Shown here piece after piece: positions 35,000 to 46,799 of a stretch of 64,000 nucleotides of DNA. A model generated the notes under the pieces. The model saw only the letters and a list, made by a program, of their open reading frames with translations. It did no database searches and had not been told where the DNA came from. The stretch's first letter is position 1. The number at the start of each line of letters is the position of its first letter. The position numbers and the translations under genes are program-made. The stretch comes from Aselliscus stoliczkanus (lineage: Eukaryota > Chordata > Mammalia > Chiroptera > Hipposideridae): the NCBI GenBank assembly GCA_033961575.1, contig CM066737.1, positions 63,012,771 to 63,076,770 of the forward strand, in the 5' to 3' direction.

Positions 35000-36889
35000 A
35001 CGAGAAAAGAAAAATAAAAGAAAGTAATGTTACTAAAACCTCCAATGAAAGGTTATAGTCATCAAAAAAATGCTGCAAGGAGAAAAACAATGAACACCAT
35101 ATGCATTATTTATTATTTTGATTTCTAAAATGTAGCAGAAGTGTAAAACCACCTCTAGCAACATGTATAAAAATGTGTCAATCTACATATTAAAATGAAA
35201 ACCCTTCAAAACAACCCAACTGCAGATGAATAAAGCTGAGCTATACATGAAATGCAAGTATATTTAATGCAAGTGCAGGTCTCAAATCACTGGCAAAGAT
35301 AAACCACCCAGAGACAGGTTGCTCAAAGCCCTGACATCTGATGATGTGAGCTATAGTCCTGTCAGGTCAGGACAGAATAATATATTTCATCTGAGGACCC
35401 AACATATTTCTAGCTTACAACATCTACAACATCCCAAGCTAGGAAATTATGGGTCGTCCGAACTACTGTGAGACCTGTAAGTTACGTAGTACTCAAATGG
35501 ACAGAGATGTTTGTTAAGTTATGTAAACTGTGAAAAAGTTTATCTCACTATGTTAACAAACATATATTTAATAATTGCTTTTCATGATAATGCCATAGGC
35601 AGAATACCACCACAGACACCACGTTCTCAAAAAACAACAAATGACAAGGTTATGTGCCAAGTCTCATCCTACAAACTTTGTGACAAGAAAAAATCGTCAA
35701 CTATAGTAGCCTGGTTTATCAGATCCAGAAAATATTATATGCCGATATAGAGTAGGAAGTAAATGTGTGATGAGATCAACACCAACAAATTCTCTACACC
35801 ATAATGTAAATGTTCGGGAATCAACCACGTTCACCATTCTTCCATCAAGTCTGTGTGCCTGACTTAGAAAGAAAAAACAGTGTGTCTGGATTTGACTCAT
35901 CTGCACAGTGAGATTTGTAGACCATGATCTTTAAGGTCACTTTCAGATTTAATATGCTTTGGTTTGATGACAGGGATATGATCCACTTCAGTCTTAGGAA
36001 ATCTGAATGTCCCACATGTAAGCATGCACTGCTCCACCACTGCAAGAGCTCCAGGCCTAACATGTACGATGACAGAGAATGCCTCCCAGAAAACAGGAGA
36101 AGTTGGCTCAGCTCCAACCACAACTATAAAAGATAAAAGTGGATTGAAATCCTGCCAAGAGACTGTCACACATGGAGACTCGGAAAGCAAAATATGAAAA
36201 TAACAAAGCTAGCTCCATTTGAATGGAAGGCAGGGATAATGAATAGCACTACTTTTATAATTTCTGTTAAGTGTCTATTATAATTATTATACTCTGCTCT
36301 GTTTTCTGGGAATAACTAACATAAAACTTCTCTATATAAAGAGAAATTCCAGTTAAAATGGTTCCACCAACTTTCCACAAAAAACAAATGTACAATAAAA
36401 CTTTAGCTCATCCTAAAATTCTTCAAAGCAAAATTAAAAGACAATTGGAATCTTGAGGAAAAAACTGCAAACTACAACAAAAGTGACAAAGGGTTAAAAT
36501 AAACATATAACAAGATCTTTAAAGAAATAAGAAAAATACTATCCATGTAATATAAAACTGAGTAAAAAAATATGAACAAATAATGGTCAAAGAAACACAA
36601 AAGGTCAACATGTATTAAAACTGTTTAATATTACTAAGCAAATAAATAAAAATAAAAATAGGATACAGTTTTTCCCTCATCAATGTATTGAAGACAGTAT
36701 TTTTTACTTATAACACTTAGTGTTGGTGATTGTTTGAACTGACTGCCACTCATTCATAGCTGGTAGGAATGTAAAATTTGAATATCCTTTCTAGAAACAA
36801 TTTAGCAATACATAACAAGAGTTTAATATAACTCATACTCTTCCATTACTAATTTCACTAAGAGATTCACAAAAAGATTAATATATGCA
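35000..36889. other. Unique sequence, nothing recognised
   Basis: A moderately less AT-rich patch at 35840-36190 has overlapping frames on both strands (70-97 codons) with cysteine and histidine residues but no motif I can name. No repeat family was recognised. An old transposon remnant is possible. Confidence 0.35.
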
Positions 36890-37330
36890 AGACTGTTCCA
36901 CATGGAATAATTAGATCAAATAATTGGAAATGATATAAATATTGAACAACAGGGGCACAATTAGATAAATCATGGTATAGCCTCACGAGAGTTTTATATA
37001 GCCATTAAAATCATGTATTTGAAAAACATTAGTTTATGCCTCAAGAATATATTAGGTCCACAAAAGCAGGATACGGTATATACTATATCTACAGTAGGAT
37101 ACTATTTTATTTAAAAAAGAAAGATACAAACACAGATTTTTTTTTAAAAAAGAACACTATCACTGAGAGAATATATAACAAAATGGTAACACTGGCAATC
37201 ACAATCAGATGATAAAAATTCCAGAAATGTTTTTAAAATGTCTCTTGTATACTTTCTAAATGGTATAAAATGATGAACATATATCCTAGAAATGGACATG
37301 AAGGGAAACATTAAAATATCCCCCAAGATA
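36890..37330 (+). mobile_element. Old L1M 3' fragment
   Basis: Contains ATATATGCAAGACTGTTCC, TAAATCATGGTATAGCCTC, TATATAGCCATTAAAATCATG and GCAGGATACGGTATATACT. This is the order of L1 ORF2 end and 3' UTR fragments. Diverged. Confidence 0.6.
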
Positions 37331-37629
37331 ACTGTTGGTGGAAAGCGCCCCTATGTTGTAGCAACTACAGTATCAAGACAAATAGCCAGATTACAAGTAT
37401 TTGCAAGAGCAAAAGGTGCCTGGAGAGGCAGCAGGGAACACACAGTAAGCGCAGTATGATTTCCTAACAGCAGTAATTCAGTGTAATACACAAAAGATGG
37501 AATGAGGTCATCTATTGCCCAGATAAATAGAAAAGTTGGTTCAAGAGGAATTTTTGTTCATCTCAATGTTTAATTATACCCTGTCATACACCAAAATAAA
37601 AAAAAAGAGATATACGTTCAATTGCATGA

Positions 37630-37860
37630 ACAATGGATTTGAATTCTGGATTTACATTTCAAAGTTTAACTTTAAGCAAAATACTTAGCTCTTAAAGTTC
37701 TGTTTCCTCAATTGCAAATTTGAGATTAAAAACTACTACTTATAACTCAAAAGGAAGGAATCTACGTGCATTAAACGAAGTCAGGTAAAGTGATCTAACA
37801 CATGAGTAGCACCATCTAAAGGCCTGACACTCAGCAAGTGTCCTCTGCTATTTAAAAGAC
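37630..37860 (+). mobile_element. MIR SINE (plus)
   Basis: Follows MIR: TTTGAATTCTGGATTTACA in the tRNA-derived part, the GTTTCCTCAATTGCAAATTT core, GCATTAAACGAAGTCAGG, and the CTGACACTCAGCAAGTGTCC end. Confidence 0.7.
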
Positions 37861-39716
37861 TGTCCGGTATCTACTGTACGTGCCTAAAGTTAAGGTCCCT
37901 AAAGTTAAATATGTTCCAGTAAAGAGCAGTTACAACAAAGAATTATTCTGACTCATGATCTACCTTTGGTCAGTCAACTCTCTCAAATGTGCCCCAATAA
38001 TAAGATGAAAAATGTCCTGTGCTTTGTGACTTGTTCAAAGCTGGGACAGATAGAATGATGGTTATTTGTAAATTTATTTCTATTCCTGTTCTATTTTTAT
38101 TATGAACTTCCTGCTCCATTTATACACATTGCTTGTGTACAAAGGTTTCAGTTAGTATTTGGGGCAACCATGAGAGCACTGAACATGGTAAGTACCACAC
38201 AGAGTCTGGTTTTCTGCTAAATGACACATAGTCCTATGACCCTAAATACACATAATCTGTTTCTTCCAAGTATTGTAAAAATGTATAGGCTATCTGAACT
38301 GTTTTTGTCCTAATTTCGCACCTCAAAAACACTGACCTTTCTTCAAGAATATTGACGCCTTTGGCAGGTTCTAAGATACCTGCACATGAAAATGTTATTG
38401 AAGTCAGATATAAAATAAAATATTAACATTAATTGTATTTTACATAAAATCTAGCCATCTATTTAGCTGAGCAATCTAACGCTGAACATTTTGGAAGGGA
38501 GTAGAAGTGAAAATAAGCTTAATGCCTCAAACTTAGAATGTCTGATTATCAGAAGCAGCTTTAAATTCTAAGTGTTCATATACTAATTTTCACACTTTAA
38601 ATTAAGAATAAAAATATTATTTAAATTAAATGAAATATTCAATATTAAAATGGATATTATACACCTAAATTTTTTAAACAGGAGTTCAATTTATTTTTAA
38701 ATATTTTACCTCCTATGACTTGTTTAGTTCCCCTTCTTAAAGGACCTAAATAAACTTAAAACAAATTCCACTATCTCTCTAAATCCTTCCTCAAGATTGA
38801 TAAATATCTTGGAACTCCCAAAGAACTGAATCTAAGGTTTTCAATTCTATAACTAGAGGTACATATTCTAGGCTGTAATGTTCCCAGATCATCTTGTTTA
38901 AAATATTAGGGTGATACTGAATATCAGTGCATCTCTAATTCAAGAAATTGAAGTCAAAGTACTTGTTAATTAAGCTAATTGGTTATATGAAGAATAGTTC
39001 CTGTGTCACAATTTCTGTTTTTGATACTGTAAAGCACAGGTCCGTTTCATTTGATCACACTATTTCATAACATGCAATTTATTTTTTTGCTCCAGAAATT
39101 GAGACTTTGCAGAACCAAAAAGTTAAAATACTATTTTAAAATTCTTTATACAGCATAACTCCTGAATTTCTCTTCATTAACTTCATGCAAAAATCATTCC
39201 CAATAATGAAAGAGTCCCATAGATCAAGACTACTTATATGAATGTATTCATATTTCATGCTAATTAGTCCCTGTACACGTAATCTCTTTCCCTGGTGTGT
39301 CCAGTACATGTGTCTCTGCCCTAGATTCCTCATTAATTCAGCTATAGTTCATTTGAGCACGGCATCACTGTGACTGAATTAGACATTTCAGAATCTAAGG
39401 CCTATGATTCCTTCCTCTTGTGTATTTCTTACAAAATATTACAAGCAAAGCTCTGGTAGTGTTGTACAAATAATGCATACAGTAGTCGATATGTTCTGTA
39501 AGTGTATAAACAAGGTTATCACAAAGGTACACTGCTATCCTCAATACTTCCATTGTGCATGCAGGTAATATGCCCAGTATCTGACAAGGTGTGAGAAGAA
39601 GCAATCCTTATTCTTTTTAATGGGGACCTCTGAGACCAACAATGTCTAGAAAATACCATGCTCACTGTTACACAGAGACTTTTCCTGGATTACTATATAT
39701 CCAGGCCACACATGTG

Positions 39717-39718
<2 letters not shown>
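37861..39718. other. Unique sequence, nothing recognised
   Basis: AT-rich single-copy-looking DNA with no convincing frame and no named repeat. Confidence 0.4.

Positions 39719-39774
<56 letters not shown>
39719..39774 (+). repeat. (CT)n microsatellite
   Basis: About 27 uninterrupted CT units. A purine-pyrimidine strand-asymmetric tract. Confidence 0.98.
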
Positions 39775-39775
<1 letters not shown>

Positions 39776-40309
39776 ATGAAGTAGCAAAGAGTATTCAGTA
39801 GTCACAATGGTAATATAGTCCTGCCTGACCTATAATGTTCTGAATCTAGTTCTTTATAAGTGACAGAAGGAAGTTATGTTAAAATAACACGATGGTGCAG
39901 GGTCTCAAGGATGGATTAATTTTTAAATCGCTACATGGTGGTAGCCTGAAGTCTATATTTTTTCTAGTCCTATGTTATGAAAAAACATTGCTGGAGGATG
40001 AAGTTTTTGACTTTTGTTTCAGAAACAGTTCTGTACAATCCCAAGGTAAGATATTTTCCTGCCTTGACAATTCCACATTGATTTTCACTTTCTTAGTTTT
40101 TTGGAATCCTTGGCTAACAACATTAAAGAAAATTCTGTCCTGAATATACTATACAGATTGTTTTAAAGACCAATCTATGTCACCTACGTGTTTCGAATCA
40201 GAATATGCTTGTACCGGTTAATCATCTACATATTAATAATAAAAGTAAACTGCAATGCTTATTGGAATAAATACATTATATTTCATTGACTTTTAAAATT
40301 CTACTTTCT

Positions 40310-40725
40310 CTTTTTAAGATTTTATTGGGGAATTGGGGGAGGGGAACAGACAAGTTGCTGTCTTTTTGTTCTTCAGTCTAGTTGTGGAGGACGTTGCTTC
40401 ACTGGCCCATGTTGGTATCATCATTGCGCTCTTCCGGGATGAGGCAGATAGGTCGCCGGCCTCTGGATGGTCGCTCATCGCAGCTATTGGCAGCTCACTC
40501 TGGCTGCCAGCCTCTCACACTGCCTGCGGGCAACTTACTGTACCTATGGCAGCCCACTGCAGCAGGGGCTGCAGCCTACACCTTCTCCAGGGCTCGCAGC
40601 CCAGCCCAAGGTGGAGCTGTTGCTAGCTGCAGAGGGCAGTGTCACTGGCCCTCATTTGTGGGATCTGAACTGGGGCCGCTGGCATCCCAAGCTAGCTCTC
40701 AACCAATGCGCTACTCGGCCAGCCC
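40310..40725 (-). mobile_element. tRNA-derived SINE, long form (minus)
   Basis: A complete long SINE in reverse: GATTTTATTGGGGAATTGGG (reverse of the AATAAA tail region), the GC-rich body, and the head ending GGCCAGCCC. Exact 15-bp duplication AAAATTCTACTTTCT (40295-40309 and 40726-40740). Three overlapping frames of 97-143 codons here are SINE artefacts. Confidence 0.96.
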
Positions 40726-40740
40726 AAAATTCTACTTTCT

Positions 40741-41599
40741 ATATACGAACAATTCTGACCAAATGCAATCTGGCAATATCAGTATCAAGTACCCTTTTAT
40801 TTTTCATTTCTAGCAATAATAAAAGTATGTGCCATTGTGAATTTAATTCACAAAGCAGTACTGCAATCTAAGAAATGCACACACCAAAAATGCCTACTCT
40901 ACAAAAATTAACAAAATTAATGACTTCAGAATGTGTATAATTTAAATTTGAAATTCCTACTAAATTATCAACAATCTTTAATAAAAAGCAGTCCGAAGTT
41001 GACGTAAGACATTCTCAGCTTGAAGACATTTCCAGCTGGTAGAGCAGTTCCCTTCATGCTAATTACTAGTAGTACACCCTACATATAAAATACAAGTTGG
41101 CATCAAAAGAGCAAGTTAAATCACTTCGGCCCTTTGAACCTGTGTACATTTTCTTCTGTTGATCCTTGTGTTTAATACCTACTCATAATTTCATAATCAT
41201 CAAGACACATATTTATGAAACATTTATAGTTTTGTTAAGTTTCAAAAGTAACCAGGATCTATCAACCCCTAAAAAAAAAAAAATACTCATCTGTATCACA
41301 AAATAGCTGACCCTGAGGAATTTTCTAATCCTGAACAGTGACTTTAGTTTCCTGGCTCTTTTCTTTCAAACATCTTAGACGAAAGTATGTGTTTACTAAT
41401 ATTGCTATACTATTTAGATATTCTCTATTACTTTATTTTGCTTAAATACAAAGGGTTTAAATAATTCATAAACTTCTCTATTTATTTAACAAAATAAGTA
41501 ATGGTACACTACTGATCATTAGAAAATTAAATTTTAAAAAACTAGAGAGAGGGAGAAAAAAGACAGCAACAGAGGAACTAATGGAGATGACCTTTTAAA
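40741..41599. other. Unique sequence, nothing recognised
   Basis: AT-rich DNA, no gene or named repeat. Confidence 0.4.
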
Positions 41600-41611
41600 A
41601 AGACATTTATT

Positions 41612-41692
41612 GGGCTGGCTGAGTGGCACCGGTTCGGATACTACATATGAGGACCAGTGACACACTGCCCTCAAAAAAATAAATAAATAAAT
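41612..41692 (+). mobile_element. tRNA-derived SINE with internal deletion (plus)
   Basis: GGGCTGGCTGAGTGGCACCG runs straight into GGTTCGGATACTAC, so the roughly 30-40 bp between the A-box region and the B box are missing. It ends CACTGCCCTC and an AAAT-rich tail. Exact duplication AAGACATTTATT (41600-41611 and 41693-41704). Confidence 0.93.
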
Positions 41693-41730
41693 AAGACATT
41701 TATTAGCACTCTAACGCAACTGACACAGTT

Positions 41731-41859
41731 GTTGTTTTTTTTGTTTTTGTTTTTGTTTTTTTTTAGAGGGCAGTGTCACTGGCCCTCATATGTGGGATCC
41801 AAACCGGGACCGCTGGCGTCCCAAGCCAGCTCTTAACCACCGCACCACTAGGCAGGCCC
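41731..41859 (-). mobile_element. tRNA-derived SINE, short form (minus)
   Basis: A long T/G-rich reverse tail (41731-41764), then GAGGGCAGTGTCACTGGCCC and the head ending GGCAGGCCC. Duplication CTGACACAGTT (41720-41730 and 41860-41870). It lies 39 bp after the deleted SINE, in the opposite orientation. Confidence 0.94.
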
Positions 41860-41870
41860 CTGACACAGTT

Positions 41871-42455
41871 TTTTGATCTGGAAGCTTTCTGATCTATTTA
41901 TCTGGTCTGATGTTATTATCTTGGGAAAGTGAGTACAGTTTGAAAGTGAGGATTCTAAATATTTAAAGTAGCTAACTGGTTTTAATTGTTTTCTAATCTC
42001 ACTCATAATAATCTCATGTTTTCATTTCTTGACATGGAATAGGTGTCTAATCTAGATGTATCTATGGAAACATAACTGTATCTGAACATCAAATATTTTT
42101 AATAAATTTTTAATAGCATACTAGCAATTGCTTGTATATTAGAAAAAAAGAAAAGTCTTTGTGGACAGGTGGCAGTCAGTTTGAGACTTTCAAAAGACAG
42201 AATCTAGCACTTCTTGGAAGGATACCATACCATGGTTTACACATGTGTCTAATAGGGTAACAGCCCTTCAAAGAGCATAAGTCTTCGGTACATGGCTGTG
42301 TGATGTAAACAATCAATAATCCCAATAGAGATGTAAGCAAGTGAAATTCAATTATTTTCACCAAAAAAAAGTTTACTGAATTTTTTAACAAAACACATAC
42401 AACAACCAAAGTAGTTATTCATGTAAGTCAGACTTCTTTATATAAAGGAGTCCTT
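41871..42455. other. Unique sequence, nothing recognised
   Basis: Minus frame 42176-42409 (77 codons) has no recognisable domain. No repeat was named. Confidence 0.4.
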
Positions 42456-43019
<564 letters not shown>

Positions 43020-43172
43020 CTATCCTTCAGGAAAAATTGAAAAGGTACATATAAAATGAAGTTTTTTATAATATACTCTTTTGAAAATGTTCCAGGAAAC
43101 TTATACAAGTCTTGAGTAACTGAGATAATCTCCAAATTCTTTTTTTAACACTAAAATGTGTAGATTTGTGAC

Positions 43173-43632
43173 TTTTTTTTTAAAGGATTTTATTGTGGAA
43201 TTGTGGGAGGGGAACAGCATTGGGGAACCATAGAAGGGGAACAGAAAAGTTACTGTCCTTTTGTCCTTCAGTCTAGTTGTGGAGGCCACTGCTTTACTGG
43301 CCCATGTTGGTATCATCATTGCGCTCATCCTGGATGAGGCAGATCGGTCACCAGCCTCTGGACGGCCGCTAACAGCGGCTCCTGGCAGCTCACACCACCT
43401 CCTGGCCGCTCACGCTGGCTGCCGGCCATTCACTGTAGCCTATGGCAGCCCACTGCAGCAGGGGCTGCAGTTATGCTGTCCTGGCGACTCACAGCAGCCC
43501 AGCTCCAGGTGGAGCCGTTGTTCACCATCTTAGCTGTAGAGGGCAGTGTCACTGGCCCGCATATGTGGGATCCGAACCGGTGACGCTGGTATCCCAAACC
43601 AGCTCTTAACCAACATGCCACTTGGCCAGCCC
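43173..43632 (-). mobile_element. tRNA-derived SINE, long form (minus)
   Basis: Reverse orientation: tail complement TTTTTTTTAAAGGATTTTAT, doubled GGGGAACAG modules, GC-rich body, and head ending GGCCAGCCC. It is of the subtype without the CTCTGAGCAGCAGGG insert. About 460 bp, apparently full-length. Confidence 0.93.
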
Positions 43633-44089
43633 TGAGAGCTTTGTAAAGTGGAATATGCCAGTAATAGGAGATGTAAAAGGGGACAAAAGTGAAATACCAC
43701 ACCAGGAGCTTAAAAATTAAGGAAATAAGACTAGTAAAAGAAACTATATATAATAGCTATTATTAACTATCGAGTGGCATGAACTAAAGATTAGTTCAAA
43801 GATTTGGGCACTTAAGTGCCCAAGCAACACTCAAAATTCCAATCAAGATGATATGGATAACCTTGGGAAAGAAACAGAGCTAGAATTTAGTAAACTGAGG
43901 AATACAATACCCCTCATCAAGTTGTAGGAGTTAAATGTTATACTTTGTGCATCTTTAGAAGTTGTGCAAACCTTCATCCCACGCCTTCAGCTTGGACATG
44001 CATAATGCCTCGCCTAGATTTCTACTGCACTCAGCTCCCGACAGGCCTATCTGCCTCGTGTCCAAATTTCCCCTCCACACCCTCAGCCG
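43633..44089. other. Unique sequence with a perfect 20-bp palindrome
   Basis: No gene. Positions 43804-43823 read TTGGGCACTTAAGTGCCCAA, which is identical to its own reverse complement. Confidence 0.6.
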
Positions 44090-44725
44090 CATCTGAGTCA
44101 TCTGGTATATTATAATGAGAGTGATTTTCTAATGTTTAAATCAGAAAATGGCACTTCCCTGCTTAAAATTCATATTCATTGTGCCTTTAGGATAAAAATC
44201 CAAACTCTGACATATTTCATAGCAGGCCATTAATGAGTTTGTCCCCTCTTGCCTCCACTCATTTCTTACCCCTCTCCCTAGAAGTACATCACCCAGCAGC
44301 TATACCAAACAACCCAAGTGTTTGCAGAATACGGCACAGCCTTTCATGCCTTAAACACACGCCTCGATGTGGATGTACTTCCACTCTATCTAAAATTCTT
44401 TGCTGTACTGCAATCTCCTTTTCACATTGGCTAATCCGTAGTAAGCCTTTGAAACTAAAATCTAACATCGACGTCACCTAGGAATTCTTACTGACTTCCC
44501 TTCATCTGAGTTCACGGGCCCTCCCTCCTCTGTGGTCGGGCAATACACTACTTATCTCTATTCTGTGGTTTATTACATGTTAGGATAATAATCTATTAAC
44601 CTGACTATCATCCTCCCCATACCTGAAATCCCCAAGGGGACAGTCTTATTTCTGTATCTCCACTGTTTCAGCACACTGCCTACAAAAATAGTAGGCACTT
44701 AATAAACGTGCATTGACTAAAGAAA
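44090..44725 (+). mobile_element. LINE-2 3' end (plus)
   Basis: L2 order: CACTTCCCTGCTTAAAATTC (44152), AGGATAAAAATCCAAACTC, CTTACTGACTTCCCTTCATC, GAAATCCCCAAGGGGACAG, and the terminal GCACTGCCTAC block with TAGGCACTTAATAAACGTGC and ATTGACTAAAG. The 3' end is well preserved. Confidence 0.85.
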
Positions 44726-46336
44726 GCAGACAGAGCAACTAGTCAAAATCCTGCTGACAAGACTGGATTATTGGTCGGCAGCCCCCAAATGGAAGGATGC
44801 TGGAACAAAAAGATGGGGATCCATTATGCTACAAAGAACATCCTGGGGAATGAGAGGAGATAAGCTATAAGGTTTATGGAAGTATGGGTTTCTTCTTTAT
44901 TTCTTGAATTTTCTGGGTAGTGTCACAGTTTGGGTTTTCTTCTCCCCCAGAGGCTCTAATGAAAACATCTGAGGTTATTCTTCAGAATTTGATCGTTTCA
45001 CATTCTGGTGAAATCTGCTCATGAAGACCTCTGGTGGGGCTCCAGAAGCCAGTGACCTCCAAACATGCATGCCTGTGGACACTGCCTACAGCAAAGGCCT
45101 AATGTCCCCTTAAAGAGTATGATTCATACTCACACACCAGAGCTGAGAAACGCTGCAAAGGATGGTTAATCCATGGGCCTTCAGAAGCCAGAACATGTCA
45201 AGATGCATGTGTCAAGAGGGGTAAAGAAGTAACAACTACTGAGCTAGACAAATAGTGTAGAGTCCTGAATGATGCAGGAAATAGAAAATAAAATCAATGC
45301 CAAAAAATAAGGTGAATAAAGGTAAGAGGCCTGTAAAGTATACATTCAGGTATTAAAATTATTTTAAATATATGTCTGTAGTCACTAAAATTTAAGCCAT
45401 GAGTCAGTTTAGAATACTTAGTTATACCATCCTAGTATAATTGACACTACTGTATTTTCATAGTGCCCTGAAAACACACTGCACTAAAAATCGAAAGGGG
45501 TTAATGTACTCTTCTCCTTAAAAATGATATTGGTGACATTATATATGCTCTACATTTTATTGCAATCAGGTGTAGTAAACTTGAATAAGGCGATGTCAAC
45601 CAGACATGGAAAACATGAGGGGAAACACTAAAGTCACTGTAAAAATAAAACTGTGAAAATACGAGCTTTGTTCCTATGATTCGTATATTTCTCCATCTAT
45701 CAAATATAGCTTATATCTTATGGGTATGCATGGCACATAACTCAGTAATACTAAATTATTAGTAAGCATAACAAAACCAACAAGACGTTGTATCATGCTT
45801 TAGCACTTTCAACTAAAATGAAATTGTCATATTGCACTTAAACATAACTATCCAATTAGTGGAAGAAAAAAGGAAAACAGTGGTGATTAGGATTTTTGCT
45901 AATATAGAGCAAACTTTGACATGTTTTTCTATTTTCTCTCAAGTACCCAATTATTCCTCTTTCAGTAATAGTCGTGTTCATTCTATCCTTTAAGAATTTC
46001 TCAAACACTTTCCATTACTACCACCTTAGCCTCCTCCTCCATGATTCCGTTGAGGTCTGAGTTATGTTAATCGGGCAATCCAGAGGTAGTTAAACACTGT
46101 ACTGAGATATTTGTCCTTCTCCTCCCTCTCCCACTTGACAGCCCAGATAATAATTAATTGACTGTGGGAAAATTTGCCTCAGTGAAGAAAATGGAATTAT
46201 ATAAAAACATCAGAGGAGGTGACAATGTTAGGCGCTTGGCATGATGGGGGCGAGTGAAGAATATTAAAGAGGAGCCTGAGAAGAGAGTGGTCACAAACAT
46301 GGGGGAAACAAGCTGATCATCGAAAAAGAAACGAAG
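44726..46336. other. Unique sequence, nothing recognised
   Basis: No gene. The 45480-45660 interval, with AGGGGTTAATGTACTC and CAATCAGGTGTAGTAAACTT, reads like conserved non-coding DNA, but this cannot be tested here. Confidence 0.35.
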
Positions 46337-46768
46337 GGGCTGGCCGAGTGGCGCGTTGGTGAAGAGCTGGCTTGGGACACCAGTGGCCCCGGTTCGGATC
46401 CCACATATGAGGGCCAGTGACACTGCCCTCTACAGCTAACAACAGCTCACCTAGAGATGGGCTGCGCGAGCCCAGCAATGGTGTAGGCTGCAGCCCCTGC
46501 TGCAGTGGGCTGCCATAGGCTACAGTGAGTGGCTGGCAGCCAGCGTGAGCTGCCAATAACCGCGATGAGCGACCATCCGGAGGCCGGTGACCAATCTGCC
46601 TCACCTGAGAAGAGTGCAATGACGATACCAACAAGGGCCCTAAATCAACGTCCTCTGCAATTAGACTGAAGAACAAAAAGGACAGCAACTTGTCTGTTCC
46701 CCTTCCCTGATTCCCCAACGCTGTTCCCCTCCCCCAATTCCCCAATAAAATCTTAAAAAAAAAAAAAA
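46337..46768 (+). mobile_element. tRNA-derived SINE, long form (plus)
   Basis: GGGCTGGCCGAGTGGCGCGT head, GGTTCGGATCCC B box, body without the CTCTGAGCAGCAGGG insert, a duplicated CCCCTTCCCTGATTCCCC module, and CCAATAAAATCTT tail. The reverse-strand 278-codon frame across it is an artefact that extends into L1. Confidence 0.93.
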
Positions 46769-46799
46769 GAACAGAGGGATTAGTAAGACGATGTATCAA

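Noticed and set aside
40382..40871. Overlapping 97-143 codon plus-strand frames
   Set aside because: Reverse reading of a complete long SINE bounded by a perfect target duplication.
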